The translations under genes and the position numbers were made by a program. 64,000 bases of DNA from contig NC_037595.1 of NCBI RefSeq assembly GCF_003073045.1, positions 4,824,227 through 4,888,226 of the forward strand, written 5' to 3'. Source of the DNA: Pomacea canaliculata. Taxonomy: Eukaryota; Mollusca; Gastropoda; Architaenioglossa; Ampullariidae. Of the stretch, positions 11,503 to 22,535 are shown in pieces (the first letter of the stretch is position 1; every line of letters starts with the position of its first letter). The notes under the pieces are model-generated. The model was not told the DNA's origin and made no database searches. It saw only the letters and a program-made list of their open reading frames with translations.

Positions 11503-11785
11503 GTAATAATATGCTAATAATAATGCTACTCAAAGTGAATATTAAGGGTACATTGTCAACCTTATGCCGAACATTCCTAGCCATTCCCTCTCTTCGGTCG
11601 TCTACATAGTGTTGTTGATTAGGCACGATGGCTAGATGACCCATTGCGCGTGCTTGACGTGCTTGACGGGCTTGACGGGCAGGACGTCCTGGACCCCTGA
11701 CTGCGGCTACACGACGGGGGACCTCCACCCTCCTCCCACCTTCTCGCTGCTGGGCCGTGGGGCGTCGTTTTGCCTTTGGATGCAA
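11441..11785 (-). other. Unrecognised basic open frame
   Basis: A minus-strand frame of about 114 codons with no ATG at its start. It is rich in Arg, Pro and Ala (GRPARQARQARQARA) and then reads AMGHLAIVPNQQHYVDD. The Arg-rich, low-structure part resembles the C-terminal tail of some transposases, but no catalytic motif is visible. Its 3' part overlaps the end of the 0.66-kb repeat. I do not recognise it. Confidence 0.2.
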
Positions 11786-12348
11786 ATAATTAAAAAAAGG
11801 ACTTTATTAACTCATTCCATTCAACAAACTGCTGATGGCGTCATTTTCGTTTCGTCTCAGCTCTGCCCTTATATACCTCTGGGAAAGGGTAAACTTTGCG
11901 ATGCTCCGATACGGTCGGGGCCATGTTGTTGAGCTTGAAAGGGAGAGTGCTTCCACCTCAAGGCGATTTCGCACTATGGGGGAGGGGGGCCAGGGATTTT
12001 CAGGGGAGGGGAAGGCTTTGGAGAGGGTAGGTGACGGTGGTAAGGAGGGGAAGGGAGTGGGAGAAGGGTCATCATCACAAAATCCCAATTTTCCCATTTT
12101 GTTATCTGCAGAAACTGTACAGAAGCTTTATCATAAATGGTCAACATTTGTTGTACATGTAAGATTAATTATGATGTAAATGTTTCCTGGGTTTATGCTC
12201 ATTGACATTAAATATGTTTTAATGAAAAGGAAATGAAAATCTGTGTATGTCATTGTTGCCATGTTTGAAGTGGAACTTCAGAGAGTATGCGTGGTTTAAA
12301 ATTTAACATTATGAAAGGTTTTTGCTTAAACCTTTGTAAAACATTTAT
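11786..12348. other. No supported gene
   Basis: G-rich stretch (11970-12075) followed by A/T-rich sequence. The open frames on both strands here are compositional. Confidence 0.35.
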
Positions 12349-13137
12349 AAAAAAAACCTACTATTAAACTTTAAAACTCTGCTATATGGAATAAAACTGT
12401 CACAAAGAAGTAAAAAAAAAGCAACATTAAACGCTTTTTTGAGCAAACATGCAAAGTAAATACAAGCATGGAAAGTAAACACAGCCGTCACGTTATATTA
12501 TTTTTTCTCCCAGGCTGTACATAAAACCAGAAACTAGGGACGTACCTTTTTTCTTGTTCTCATTTCCTATCAAGAAAAAAAGTCATTTCAAAATTATAAA
12601 ATATTACATTGGAAACATTTAAGAATTTTTAAGGCAGCCAAAGGACCACCTATGCATTAAACCAAACACAGTGACTACATTTATGTATTTCTATACATTC
12701 TCTGGAGTCGTCACCGTTAAACGTGCAGTGATCACCCTTTACTGACGGAATGCATTGAATCTTCGCATTGTTACTCGTTCTACATCTGTGTGACTATTTT
12801 ATGATATTGTTCCCCGCAGTGCGTGTGCCTTTGGCTGAGATTTTCGCTATATTTCTCACATTATTATTAAGGCCACAGGAAAACAATGGTTTGAGGCGAT
12901 TGTTCGGAACATTCAGTCAATGCCAGTACAATGGCGGCTTTGGGGCATATCGGAGAGTTTGGCGCTTCATGACTTTGCCCGGTTACTGAAATGTGCTTTT
13001 GTCATGTAACAGTCCTTAAAAAGTTTGAAAGCACCATTTGTAGATAATACATAAGAGTGTGACATACGATTCAGGACAGCATGTGACCATGTGACGCCTT
13101 TTATGAATTGCATCACGTCATGACGCGCAAAGGAATT
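12349..13137. repeat. Dispersed 0.8-kb repeat, copy B
   Basis: Same orientation as copy A (5007-5804). Compared with A it has about 40 extra bases around 12960-13005 and lacks about 40 bases near 13085. Here it is not bracketed by the minisatellite, so the minisatellite is not part of the repeat. Confidence 0.6.
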
Positions 13138-13669
13138 TGAGAGCCATCAGCCCGTGACCTCCTGAATTTGTGTAAAGGGAAATAAGTGATATAAAATACG
13201 AGTGTTCTCCCATTCGAATCTCTCGTCGCGGGACAATGTCGTATGCCAGTCAGTTATCATTATCATTATCATCATCATCTCATCTATTGTTCAGTTAATA
13301 TAAATTAGCTTGATTAAATAATGTGGGAATTAATTCTCGGCCCTTTATGTAAAACAAGGGCCTTTAATAATAATACAAAATTTGTAAAGCGCATACTCTC
13401 ACTACAAAGGAGTATACTCTTGGCGCCTATGTAAAAGAACGAAACATGGACAGCATACGAGTGACAGAAAAACAAACAAACATATGAAATATAAACAATA
13501 AAATAACCGCACTAAACGAAGAATAAAATCAAATGAAGAAAACACAAAAAGGAACCAAATAACAAGAACACGAGCTGAGAGCAACATGATATTGCAAAAG
13601 GAAGGGTGTGATAAAGGACTAGCAATGGGAAAGGGTGTAAGGCCCGGTTCTCAAACGCGGTTCTCAAAG
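13138..13669. other. No gene; possible SINE-like remnant
   Basis: Around 13365-13430 the sequence AAATTTGTAAAGCGCATACT...GGAGTATACTCTTGGCGC has the look of short dispersed repeats common in marine invertebrates. No poly-A tail or target duplication could be placed. The remainder is unassigned. Confidence 0.25.
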
Positions 13670-13806
13670 CATGCTTCGTTTTAGTAGTTAATCTGAAATG
13701 TAAATAAACCGGAAGCTTTATAGTATCATGCCTCGTTTTAGTAGTTAATCTGAAATGTAAATAAACCGGAAGCTTTGTACACATCCGCCTCGTTTTAGTA
13801 GTAAAC
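13670..13806. repeat. 57-bp tandem repeat, about 2.4 copies
   Basis: Units start at 13670, 13727 and about 13784, each containing CTCGTTTTAGTAGTTAATCT and AATAAACCGGAAGCTTT. The open frame on the minus strand across it repeats with the units and is not a gene. Confidence 0.75.
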
Positions 13807-14223
13807 AAAAAAAACTCGTCTGCCAGCAGTCCAGTGATACAAGTTCGTGATCAGACGAAGAGCGGAGTAGTGTGGCCTGGATGGACAAGAAGAAAAGTAC
13901 AGAGAAGTAGTCATAGCCTGCAAAGACATTAAAAGACAACAGAGACAGTTTGTATAGAAAGCGACAAAATATGGGTATCAAGTTAAGAGAACGAAGGACA
14001 GGAGTGATATGGTCCCAATTAGTGACAGGAGTGGCATATGGTCCCAAGTGACATGGTCCCATATGACAGGAGTGACGTAGTCTCACACCAGACGCCGCCG
14101 ATCGTGGCCTCCGCTGGTGGTGGCGCTGCTGCTCACGAGCGAGCTGCGTTTGAACATATATCTTGGTCAAGCGATCTTATCGACCTCGTCCTGGTTTTTG
14201 TCGTCGCTGCGTTTCTTCTATAT
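13807..14223. other. No supported gene
   Basis: Contains short direct repeats of the type AGTGACATGGTCCCA/AGGAGTGGCATATGGTCCCA (14000-14070). Overlapping open frames on both strands follow these repeats and have no recognisable domain. Confidence 0.35.
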
Positions 14224-14676
14224 CAGTGATGCCCAACCTTTTTCGGCCTGGGGGCCATATACATTTATGACACGCGTGTCACGGCCGCCTCACCGCAAAA
14301 ATACAAAAATAAAAAAAAAATAGAGCAGATACCATTTTTATTAGAAACAAGTTGTACTTACCATTAATTATGTAGTAATTAGTGGGATATTTGAAGTTGT
14401 TTACCCGAAACCAACTTCTGAATGTTCGGCTGCATCGTAGAGACACCAAGTCGGAGCACTAAATCGAAATGTTCGTCCATCGAAAAAAATATTGAGAGAC
14501 GCCCCTACGTGGGGATAAATACTTCTTCTTCTCTTTTTTTTCTTCGGTCTTTTTTTTTTTTTTTTTTTTATTACTAACATGCCGATTTCCTGTACTGTGG
14601 GCAGAAGTTTCGTGGGCCAGATGGCACCGCGTCGCGGGCCGGATATGGCCCGCGGGCCGTAGGTTGGGCATTCCTG
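14224..14676. mobile_element. Non-autonomous hAT-type MITE, copy 2
   Basis: Starts CAGTGATGCCCAACC and ends GGGCATTCCTG. It is flanked on both sides by the identical octamer TTCTATAT (14216-14223 and 14677-14684), the 8-bp target duplication expected of hAT transposition. It shares the internal GAAACAAGTTGTACTTACCA and the CCGATTTCCTG...GCGGGCC end with copy 1 but lacks that copy's left-end duplication. The intact duplication suggests a more recent insertion than copy 1. Confidence 0.85.
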
Positions 14677-14864
14677 TTCTATATCATCATCTCATTCTTC
14701 TGCGGCCTTTCCGCCTCTGTGTGTGCGGAGTCTCGACTGTTCTACGTTTCGTCCTCCCTTAATCATTTCTTTGTTCCGTCGCCTACGTCGTCCGGTCCTG
14801 CATCGTGTGGTCAACGAGGCAGCTCAACAGAAAAGCTGCACGAGTGATGGTCGAATGTATTTTA

Positions 14865-15060
14865 AGTTTACTATAGGTCATTAAACTCCGCCTAAACCCC
14901 CCGGGTAAATTGTCGGTCCTAAGCCCGGATGAAGGAGGAGGGTTGGGTGTGGGGCTAGCAACCCCACAATGTAAAATACCCCCTGCTACAGAAACAGCAA
15001 ATTATGCGGCCCTATGCTCTACTGGGAGTGATTAGGAACAAGAAGAAGATTGGTCATTAG
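14865..15060 (+). mobile_element. Non-LTR retrotransposon 5' remnant (tentative)
   Basis: The stretch CCTAAGCCCGGATGAAGGAG ... GGGGCTAGCAACCCCAC ... GCTCTACTGGGAGTGATTAG resembles a conserved segment at the front of RTE/CR1-type LINE reading frames seen in many invertebrate genomes. This is recalled family resemblance, not a domain I can prove here. No reverse transcriptase follows; downstream sequence is unrelated. Confidence 0.35.
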
Positions 15061-15390
15061 GAAATTGTGACTAGGCATTCTAGTACCTACACCAAGTGCC
15101 TCCGATGCGATTAGGCATTCTAATAATACACCAAGTACCTACAATGTGATCAGGCTTCTAATAATTAATCACCTTACCATGCCTTTATTTGTGTTCATTC
15201 CAGCTCAGCACTATACTACCGTTTTATAGTCTTTTTTTCAGAAACTGGTTCATTTTGTAGTGCATTACTTCCAGGCCTGATGGAGTAGTAAGTTAGGCAG
15301 GAAGGAGGGGGATAACGAGGGTGATGAGGGAGGTGTAGTCAGCGGTGTCACATTCTCATCAGACTGGACGCGACAGGTGTTAGACAGCCG

Positions 15391-16330
15391 TCCGCACTGT
15401 TGGGCAAGCTACTTTTAATTTGTAGTCGGCTAGACTACAGTTACTTTTTTTCAAAACGTAGCCGCCTACACTACAGCTACAATTTTCCAAAAAGTAGCCA
15501 GTTACTTTTGTCTACTTTTAAAATGTAGTCAGCTTCTTTTGGCTACTTTTAAAAGCGTGATGCTATAAAAAGTTAGCTGTAGCCATCTGGCTGTAGCAAC
15601 ATACACAAACATCAAACATACACACAAAACACTATTACTTGCTAACACAAGAACTGGTTTTTATATACATTGACCTTTATTCTGATCTGAGACAACCAAA
15701 AACTCCATATTAACAACAAAATGCAAAGGTATAAAACAAACTTTTGACTTAGTGCTGATAATTTGTGAATACTGTTAAAACAAATCTACATGCTTTCAGT
15801 CCTTCATGGAATTGAACTTGACCAGAACTTTGGCCTCGAAGTTGCTGTCTGTCCCCCTAGTGTGCAGCTTTGTCATGATAAGTCCTGCCAGACTGAACTA
15901 TCTCTCAACCGCAGCACTGCTTGGCAAGACGGTGTTGGTGCGCAGATAGAGTTGTTTGATCTTTGGGTAGTTGTCCAGTTCATTGACATTCTGTGACAAT
16001 CCAGACATCAGGAAGGTTGTTGTCTCAGGGGTGCCGGTAACTTCTTCATAAATGATGAAGTCTGCTTGTTGAGCTGAGCACTTGGTTGGGGACTGGACTG
16101 GCGTGTCCATCACTGCTGCCTCTGCAGTCAAGAGGGATCTGCATTTCTCACGCAGGGTTTGGTCCCCAGTCCACATCAACTTGCACCTGAAACAATAATA
16201 TGCACAATAATTAATGCTTTGTTTAATTTGGTTAATTTTTTATTCTTATTGTTGTTTTTTAATTAATTTTATAAAAAGTACTGGTTTTTATGTACTTATT
16301 TTGATTTGTACGCAAGTGTCAAAAGAATTT
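15391..16330 (-). mobile_element. hAT transposon remnant with transposase C-terminus
   Basis: The plus-strand left edge reads CACTGTTGGGCAAGCTACTT, close to the CAGTGTTGGGCAAGTTAC ends of hAT elements, followed by TAGTC/TACTTTT repeats. On the minus strand an exon begins after a good acceptor (TATTGTTTCAG, exon start 16187) and runs to a TGA at 15796-15798. It contains NELDNYPKIKQLYLRTNTVL and SSAAVER-stop-FSLAG, the hAT dimerisation region near the C-terminus. One in-frame TAG (15898-15900) interrupts it and the N-terminal part is missing. It lies directly beside the first Kazal-like gene, which lacks its exon 1. Confidence 0.75.
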
Positions 16331-16478
16331 ATCCATACCTAGCCTTTAGTCGATTGTTAAAAAAAATTCTCCTCTGAACTGACAAGTAGGACATTGATAG
16401 CATAAATACCGCTTTAGTGATATAGAAAGTAAGATGGTGCACGAACAGTAATACAAACACAATGTTTTCAACGTGCAG

Positions 16479-18644
16479 GTCAACCGCAATACCCCTTCGC
16501 AGTGAACTGTGAAGAACCCAGAATATGTACCTTGGATCTGATTCCCTACTGCATCAAGGGCCGGAGAGATCCCGTGCGTGGACATTGTGAGGTACAGGAC
16601 GCCATCTGCAAGTAAGTTTTACTTTTCTCTCGTCAGCATCTTATTTTATCCCTTTTCAATAACGCATCTAACTGTTTATGGTTATTTTTATTTGAAGCTT
16701 TCTTGTAGTTTAATTTGAATGTGAGTAGAGCGAAGCTAATATGGGATGGTCCTTTGAAATGAATAATGAAACACTTTCAGCATACCTTGCAAGGTGGAGA
16801 CAGAAATAAAAAATATCCAGGATTACATAAGAAGATCGACTAGCATTACCATGAATGACTTACAGTAAAACTGTTGAGTAGGTTAGATGAGAAACTCTGT
16901 AAACTATTGTCTCGGTGGTGTTGTGGTTACACGCAGCGTCTGTCGCTTGACGTGTTTTGCATTCCAAAGGTGGGTGTATTTTTTCTTGTTTATTTATTTT
17001 TTAGGTGTTTTGCTTTGGAATTTTTTCATTCTGTAATATAATAAATTTTATGTCAAGCCTTTCATGAAAACTCATTGATTACCAAGCGAAACCACATAAT
17101 GTAGCTGCGTAAAGTCTTGTCGATAGACACTTACCTAAGGAACTCTACTATCATTCATAAGCTGATATCGAAATGTTGATATTTTCGACTCACAGAACCC
17201 TCAGAGGGCATTTAGAGCAAACCGTAGTATACGCAATTATGAAATATGTGATAAATGTAAGTATGTTTGAAGAACTGTATAAAACATACAGAGAGTAAAT
17301 GAAGACAAAGTCATTAAATGTTCACCACTTGGACAATAACAACTGTGATCTTAATTCTTGTTCAGCATTTCCTATGATGTTGACAATTAAATTATTCTTA
17401 TAACTTTTGTTAAAACATCTTTCTCAGTAGTACCAGATCCAACACACACCCAAGGTTCGAACCCAATACATTGTCAAACCATATCAATTCTTGTAACTAC
17501 TACACTACAGTGACATTGTAAAGAAGTTTTGCTCTTCTAACCTACTTAACAGTTTTACACTGTCTCGGTTGTTCTTGGCCGTAAGTTAAGTTACCTTTAC
17601 ATGTCATCAGTTTAGGACTTGAGTTATTTCGCCTGTCACCACTACCTTTATACAGCCCACATAGTGTTGAACAGTTGTCGAGGTCAGCGCCATGTCCAGG
17701 TGGCAAAGATGGAGATGATGGTTTGCACAGCGAGGACTATCAGGGTCGCTGACATCACTCTTCCGAAGGTTCCCGAAGGTTTTCCCTTCACTCAGACCTT
17801 TACGAAAAAAAAGTCAGCTACCCGGACAAGAGCAGCTGATAGTCAGTTGGTACTAGTCATGGAGTCAGTACAACTAATAAAATGCAGCTCTCTTCTCTTT
17901 CTCTCTCATGTGCTGCATGTGTTGCATTCTGATTGCAGTGGCGAGGAGCTGGACCCCAGCCACAGCTGCTTTCTGCCCTACACCGTCAGGTGCGACCGAC
18001 CGGCCGGCCAACGCCCTTGCTTTCGTGACCTCCGACCCTTCTGTGTGGTGGGACGCTCGGAGCCCGTGCGAGGTCACTGCGCCATCCAGAGGGCCATTTG
18101 TGACGAGTGAGTTTTCCTTTCCTTTACTCAAAGCGACATGTAGTGTTAGAGAAAGCTGGAAGCTAGAAACAACTTGTAGCAGTTTGTGAGAAGACCTTGT
18201 AATTATTAAAATCCAGGAAGAGATATCAGCAGCTTGAAACATCTTCTTACATCTTGTGTCCCTGAGTTACTTTTGCCGACTTACCTCCACGCAGATTTTG
18301 TTGATAAAATAAGAGCGACTTAATCAAATGTGTTTACATTTGTATATATACGTATGTACCTTGTATGCACGTATGTACGTAAATATATATTTTTTTAGAG
18401 GGATGCTTTTGTGTTTGGAGGGGAGGGAAAGGGAGAGAGCGGGAAGGAAGAGAAAGAAAAAGAAGTTAAGAAGTGGACTGAGCGAGAGACAAAGGGAAGT
18501 ACACTTTAATCAAAATCAGGAAGAACAGAAAAGTTTAGTTACTTAGGTGTTGGCATAGCAGGCTAGCGATTTTAAATCTCATCCTGGTTTCATTTTTTTC
18601 TTAGAAACTCCGTGCTTGATGTCAGCAACAGCTGCATGGAGTGA
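16479..18644 (+). CDS. K1: two-domain Kazal-like secreted inhibitor, 5'-truncated
   Basis: Exons: 16479-16611, 17939-18106, 18605-18644. Exon 2 gives Cys1-5 of domain 1 (NCEEPRICTLDLIPYC...), joined in phase 2 to an exon giving Cys6 (DPSHSC) plus Cys1-5 of domain 2 (CFRDLRPFC), and then Cys6 in the last exon (DVSNSC) and a TGA. The spacing C-x7-C-x11-C-x6-C with T-L-D-L-x-P-x between Cys2 and Cys3 matches the reactive-site segment of Kazal inhibitors (C-T-L-E-Y-R-P-L-C in ovomucoid domain 3). The putative P1 residues are Leu and Arg. AATAAA is at 18739. The signal-peptide exon is absent: intron 1 sequence begins only at about 16331, next to a hAT remnant. It is either a remnant or starts from an unseen distant exon. 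Confidence 0.75.
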
Positions 18645-18749
18645 GACAAGCCTCTCCTTTCGTTAAACATGTGCAAGTCATTTGTTTATTATCTGTACTT
18701 ACAATATTACCTTCAATAATTTTGTATTAATGATGTGCAAATAAAACTA

Positions 18750-19079
18750 TATAACTTCCCATACTTTTGTGAGTATCACTGAATGCTTGTCAAGAAGTAT
18801 GTTGATGGGGACGACTGTCGGGGTAGGTGGAAAGTGAAATAGATGACAATTCATCACAGACACCAAAACTTAGAAGCCGCAAGACAAAAATCGAATTCAC
18901 AGAAAAAAGGGGATCCAAGAATTAAATAGGGATAGAAGGACACTGCGAATGACATCGGAGTGGAAGGTTTTGCACAAACACAAGCAGAAATCTGACAGAC
19001 CGAGGACCAAAGAAGATATTAAATATCTGAGAGTGACTGACAGCTGACAATGGTCCTGAAAGCACTTTACCATCTGTAC
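18750..19079. other. 3' flank of K1, no gene
   Basis: Conserved with the flanks after K2, K3 and K4 (GACAATTCATCACAGACACC and the following GGACATTGC-type stretch), so it belongs to the duplicated unit. No open frame is supported on either strand. Confidence 0.6.
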
Positions 19080-19745
19080 AAATTCTAATAGGATGCTAAA
19101 TGGAGCAGAAGTAGAGCAGCTTGTCTATATATTCTTGAAAAAAAAATGCACCCTGTAGTCAGCCACCTACTGTGTGTAGTCGTCTGACCTTCTCTTTTGC
19201 AAATAAATGTCACTAAAATACAATAATAGCTTAAGAACAATAAACTTCATGGGGAAACAATGCCTTGTTAATTATTTTTAAAAGCTGCAATTTAAGTCTA
19301 GGTAATGTGAGTGTAGGAAAGAGAGAGAGAAAGAGATGGATGGAAAACTACAGAACTGAAGTTTGGTAGAAATTATACTAAAGCGTGTAGATAAAAGTAA
19401 TAAAATATAAGTAAAATATGAATATGGCGAAATTAATATGCATATATCTAAAAGTAATAGTCATCTGTTGAAGACTGTAGTCATTTCGTCACATCCATAC
19501 CCACAGCCACAACCACCCACCCTTTCTAATCACACATTTACAACATTTATATCCACACTCACAGAGACGAGGAAACTACGAGAAGGTTGAGCCGTTAAAG
19601 CTGACAATGCAAAATGTAAGTTAAGGGGGAGGTGGGAGGGGAGATGATGAGAGCAGGCAGTAACCACAACAGTGTATGTCAGCGTGTGGTCACTTGAATA
19701 TGTAGATCACACACACACACACACGAATAGAGTGAAAAAAACGAA
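19080..19745. repeat. Left arm of a long inverted repeat around K2
   Basis: From GGATGCTAAATGGAGCAGAA through GATGGATGGAAAACTACAGA and CACAGCCACAACCACCCACC to the short CA run and CGAATAGAGTGAAAA, this block is the reverse complement, with moderate divergence, of 21790-22535. Only non-coding sequence is seen. Confidence 0.6.
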
Positions 19746-20053
19746 TCCAATAAACTAAAAGAAAAAAAGGAACGAACACATAAATCTACCTAATAAACAT
19801 GTAACAGATAAATCATTGTTTAAAAATAAAATGAACAAACCGATTAAAAGACAGAAAATAAAATAAACAAAGTTAGAAAAAAAAAGAAATAGAAGCAAAT
19901 CGAGAGAAGATGGACAGGCAGGCGATTTAACTGTCATGAACTCTACAGGAGGGCAATTATTCGACAGAAAAATAGACAATTTATTCACTTAATGGTCAGA
20001 TAATTTTCAAGGCAATAACAGCGATGGAAACATTTTCAGTAATAGTTTGGATC

Positions 20054-20061
20054 TATATATA
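20054..20061 (+). promoter_or_regulatory. TATA-like element of K2
   Basis: TATATATA lies 81 bp before the K2 ATG in a block (about 19995-20140) repeated before K3 and K4 (GATCTATATATAGCCTGCGA), differing there by only a few bases. The block is unlike the promoters of K6-K16 except for the position of the TATA element. Confidence 0.5.
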
Positions 20062-20141
20062 GCCTGCGATGTGACAGTTTTTCATTTGTGGCGGTGGCAG
20101 CGACATTGTACTCGTGACATCGTCGACACCAGGTCCTCAGG

Positions 20142-21084
20142 ATGACGACTACCACACTGTCCACAGTCATGCTGCTGATGCTGTTGGTGGCACTGGCCCT
20201 GGGGAGTGTGATCGTTGGTAACAAAGCTACCTTCGCCATAGTTTGTCAAACCCTCGACATACGATGGGGAAGTCGACTTAGAAAGATGATGTTGTGTCGC
20301 TGGAGAGATTTTGCTGATTTGATTTAAAGTACTATCTTTATCCATACCTAGCCTTTAGTCGATTGTTTACAAAATGTCGCATGTGAACTGCACAGGTAGT
20401 ACATTGATAGCATGGCGACAGTTATAGTGATGTGGAAAGTCAGATGGTGCATGAGAACAGTTATACAAACACAATGTTTTCAACTTTGCAGATGAAAAGC
20501 AATACCCCTTCCGAGTAAACTGTGGATGGCCCAGAATATGTACACCGGATCTGATTCGTTACTGCATCAAGGGCCGGCTAAATCCGGTGTATGGAAGCTG
20601 TGAGATACAAGAAGCCATATGCAAGTAAGTTTCACCACAAACTCATATCTATGGACTGCTGGCAGACGATTTTTTGCAGTTAACTGCTAAAACGAGACAT
20701 TAGACGACATAGCTTCCGGTTTAGTCACATTCTTTGTTACTGCTCGCTGAGACTAACAGATCACTTCGCAAGAGGCTAAGCGTTGGTCTTGGCAGACAGA
20801 CAGCAGTCCACCTATACAGGTCCTTGACTTATCTCTCATCTACATCTGGTGTTGTGATAGTTTGTTAAATGACTTTTTTAACTGTCAAGTCAGTTATCGC
20901 CATGACGACACGTACCCGGATCAGTGTAGCTGATAGTCAGTAGGTATTAATCAGAGAATAAGTACAACTAATACATTCTGGTCTCTTTCTTTTTGTCTCT
21001 TTCTCAAATGCTGCAGGTAATGTAAGTCATCATTCTGATTGCAGTGGCGAGGAGTGGGACCCCAGCAGGAGCTGTCGGCACTGA
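20142..21084 (+). CDS. K2: single-domain Kazal-like secreted protein
   Basis: Exons: 20142-20217 (signal, MTTTTLSTVMLLMLLVALAL), 20492-20624 (Cys1-5, NCGWPRICTPDLIRYC), 21045-21084. The last exon starts like exon 3 of K1 and K3 and supplies Cys6 (EEWDPSRSC), but then reads R-H-stop. At that point the sequence jumps into what is 3' UTR in K3 (ACTGATGATATCACCTCTAA), so the rest of exon 3, intron 3 and exon 4 are deleted. The result is 82 codons encoding a signal peptide plus one complete six-Cys domain. AATAAA at 21124 follows at once. The putative P1 is Pro. The gene sits between inverted repeats of about 0.7 kb. Confidence 0.8.
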
Positions 21085-21789
21085 TGATATCACCTCTAAT
21101 AATCTTTGCATCACTAAAGTGCAAATAAAACTATAAAACTTTCCATAGTTTTTTTGGAAAAACATGATTGATTTGTAAAATTGAGTGATGAGCTGTCACT
21201 GAATGCTTGCCAAGAAGTGTGTTGATGTTGAGGACTGTCGGGGTAGGAGGAAAGAGAACAAGAGATGACAATTCATCACAGACACCATGTTGAATAAGCC
21301 TGCATAAGAAAAATCCAAAATACAGAAAAAGAGATCGAAGAATTAAATCGGTACAGAAGGACATTGCTAATGACATGGGAGTGGAAGGTTTTGCACAAAC
21401 ACAATCAGAAAGCTGACAGACCGAGGAACCAGAAGGAAAGACAGAAGATGTGAAATATCTGAGAGACACTGACAGGGGACAATGGTCCTGAAAGCACTTC
21501 ACCATCTGTACTACACACAGTGTAGAGATTTCGTGATCAGAAATTCTTTCATTTTCTGTGTTGACAGCGAAGGTGTGTGGGACAACATCTGTCTTGTGAC
21601 AGAAAGCTGGCTCTGTCCTTGCTTATGTTGTTTGTAGACTTGTTGTCCTTGTGGTTAATGTGTCGTGTGCATTCAACTTCGCTGTCTGTGTGTGCCTACA
21701 CCAAGGGTTGATACAACTCTCGAAAAACAAGTTCAAAATACCTTTCATTGAAAGAAACCTCTTAGAAATAAAACCTTTGTCCACTAAAG

Positions 21790-21828
21790 ATGTTTATTGG
21801 ATTTTTGTCACTCTATTCGTGTGTGTGT

Positions 21829-21898
<70 letters not shown>

Positions 21899-22535
21899 AC
21901 ATATTCAAGTGACCACGCACGCGCTGACATACACTGTTGTGGTTACTGGCTGCTCTCATCATCTCCCCTCCCACCTCACCCCTACTTACATTTTGCATTG
22001 TCAGCTTTAACAGCTCAACCTTCTCAATCTTCAATTTTTCCGTTCTCTGTAAGTGTGGATATAAATGTTGTTAATGTGTGGGTAGAAAGGGTGGGTGGTT
22101 GTGGCTGTGGGTATGGATGTGACGAAATTACTACAGTCTTCAACAGATGACTATTACTACTAGATATATCTATATAATTTCGCTATATTCATATTAAATT
22201 ATATTCTATTACTTTTATCTACACGGTTTAGTATAATTCCTACCAAAAACCCTTCTGTACTTTCTCATCCATCTCTTTCTCTCTTTTTCCTACACTCACA
22301 TTATCTATACTTAAATTGCAGCTTTAAACGATGATTAGAAAACCATTGTTTTACCCCATGAGGTTTATATTTCAAAAGCTATTACTGTATTTTAGTGACA
22401 TTTTTTGGGGAAAAGAGAAGGTCAGGTGACGACTACTTAACAGTAGGTAGGTGTACACAGGGCACATTTTTTTCTAAGTAAAATAGATAAGTTATTCTAA
22501 TTCTGCTCCATCAGCATCCAATTATAATTCGACAC
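21790..22535. repeat. Right arm of the long inverted repeat around K2
   Basis: Inverted relative to 19080-19745: it carries the TG run, then CATCATCTCCCCTCCCACCT, GGGTGGGTGGTTGTGGCTGT and CTCCATCAGCATCC in reverse order. Part of it (21790-22030) recurs at about 25670-25950, in the same orientation, between K3 and K4. Confidence 0.6.
21819..21892. repeat. (TG)n microsatellite
   Basis: About 74 bp of nearly pure TG with one GG break near 21829. Long Cys/Val frames across it are artefacts. Confidence 0.95.

Noticed and set aside
11441-11785. Harbinger-type transposase C-terminus
   Set aside because: Basic tail composition only; no catalytic or conserved motif supports it.
13365-13430. tRNA-derived SINE
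   Set aside because: No A-box/B-box pair could be placed and no tail or target duplication was seen.
17874-18242. Overlapping frames on both strands across exon 3 of K1
   Set aside because: Shadows of the real exon; they do not respect the splice sites shared by all members.
21651-22150. Long open frames rich in Cys/Val or His/Thr across the TG/CA runs (also 25521-25926)
   Set aside because: They are readings of a dinucleotide repeat; no domain and no conservation outside the repeat.
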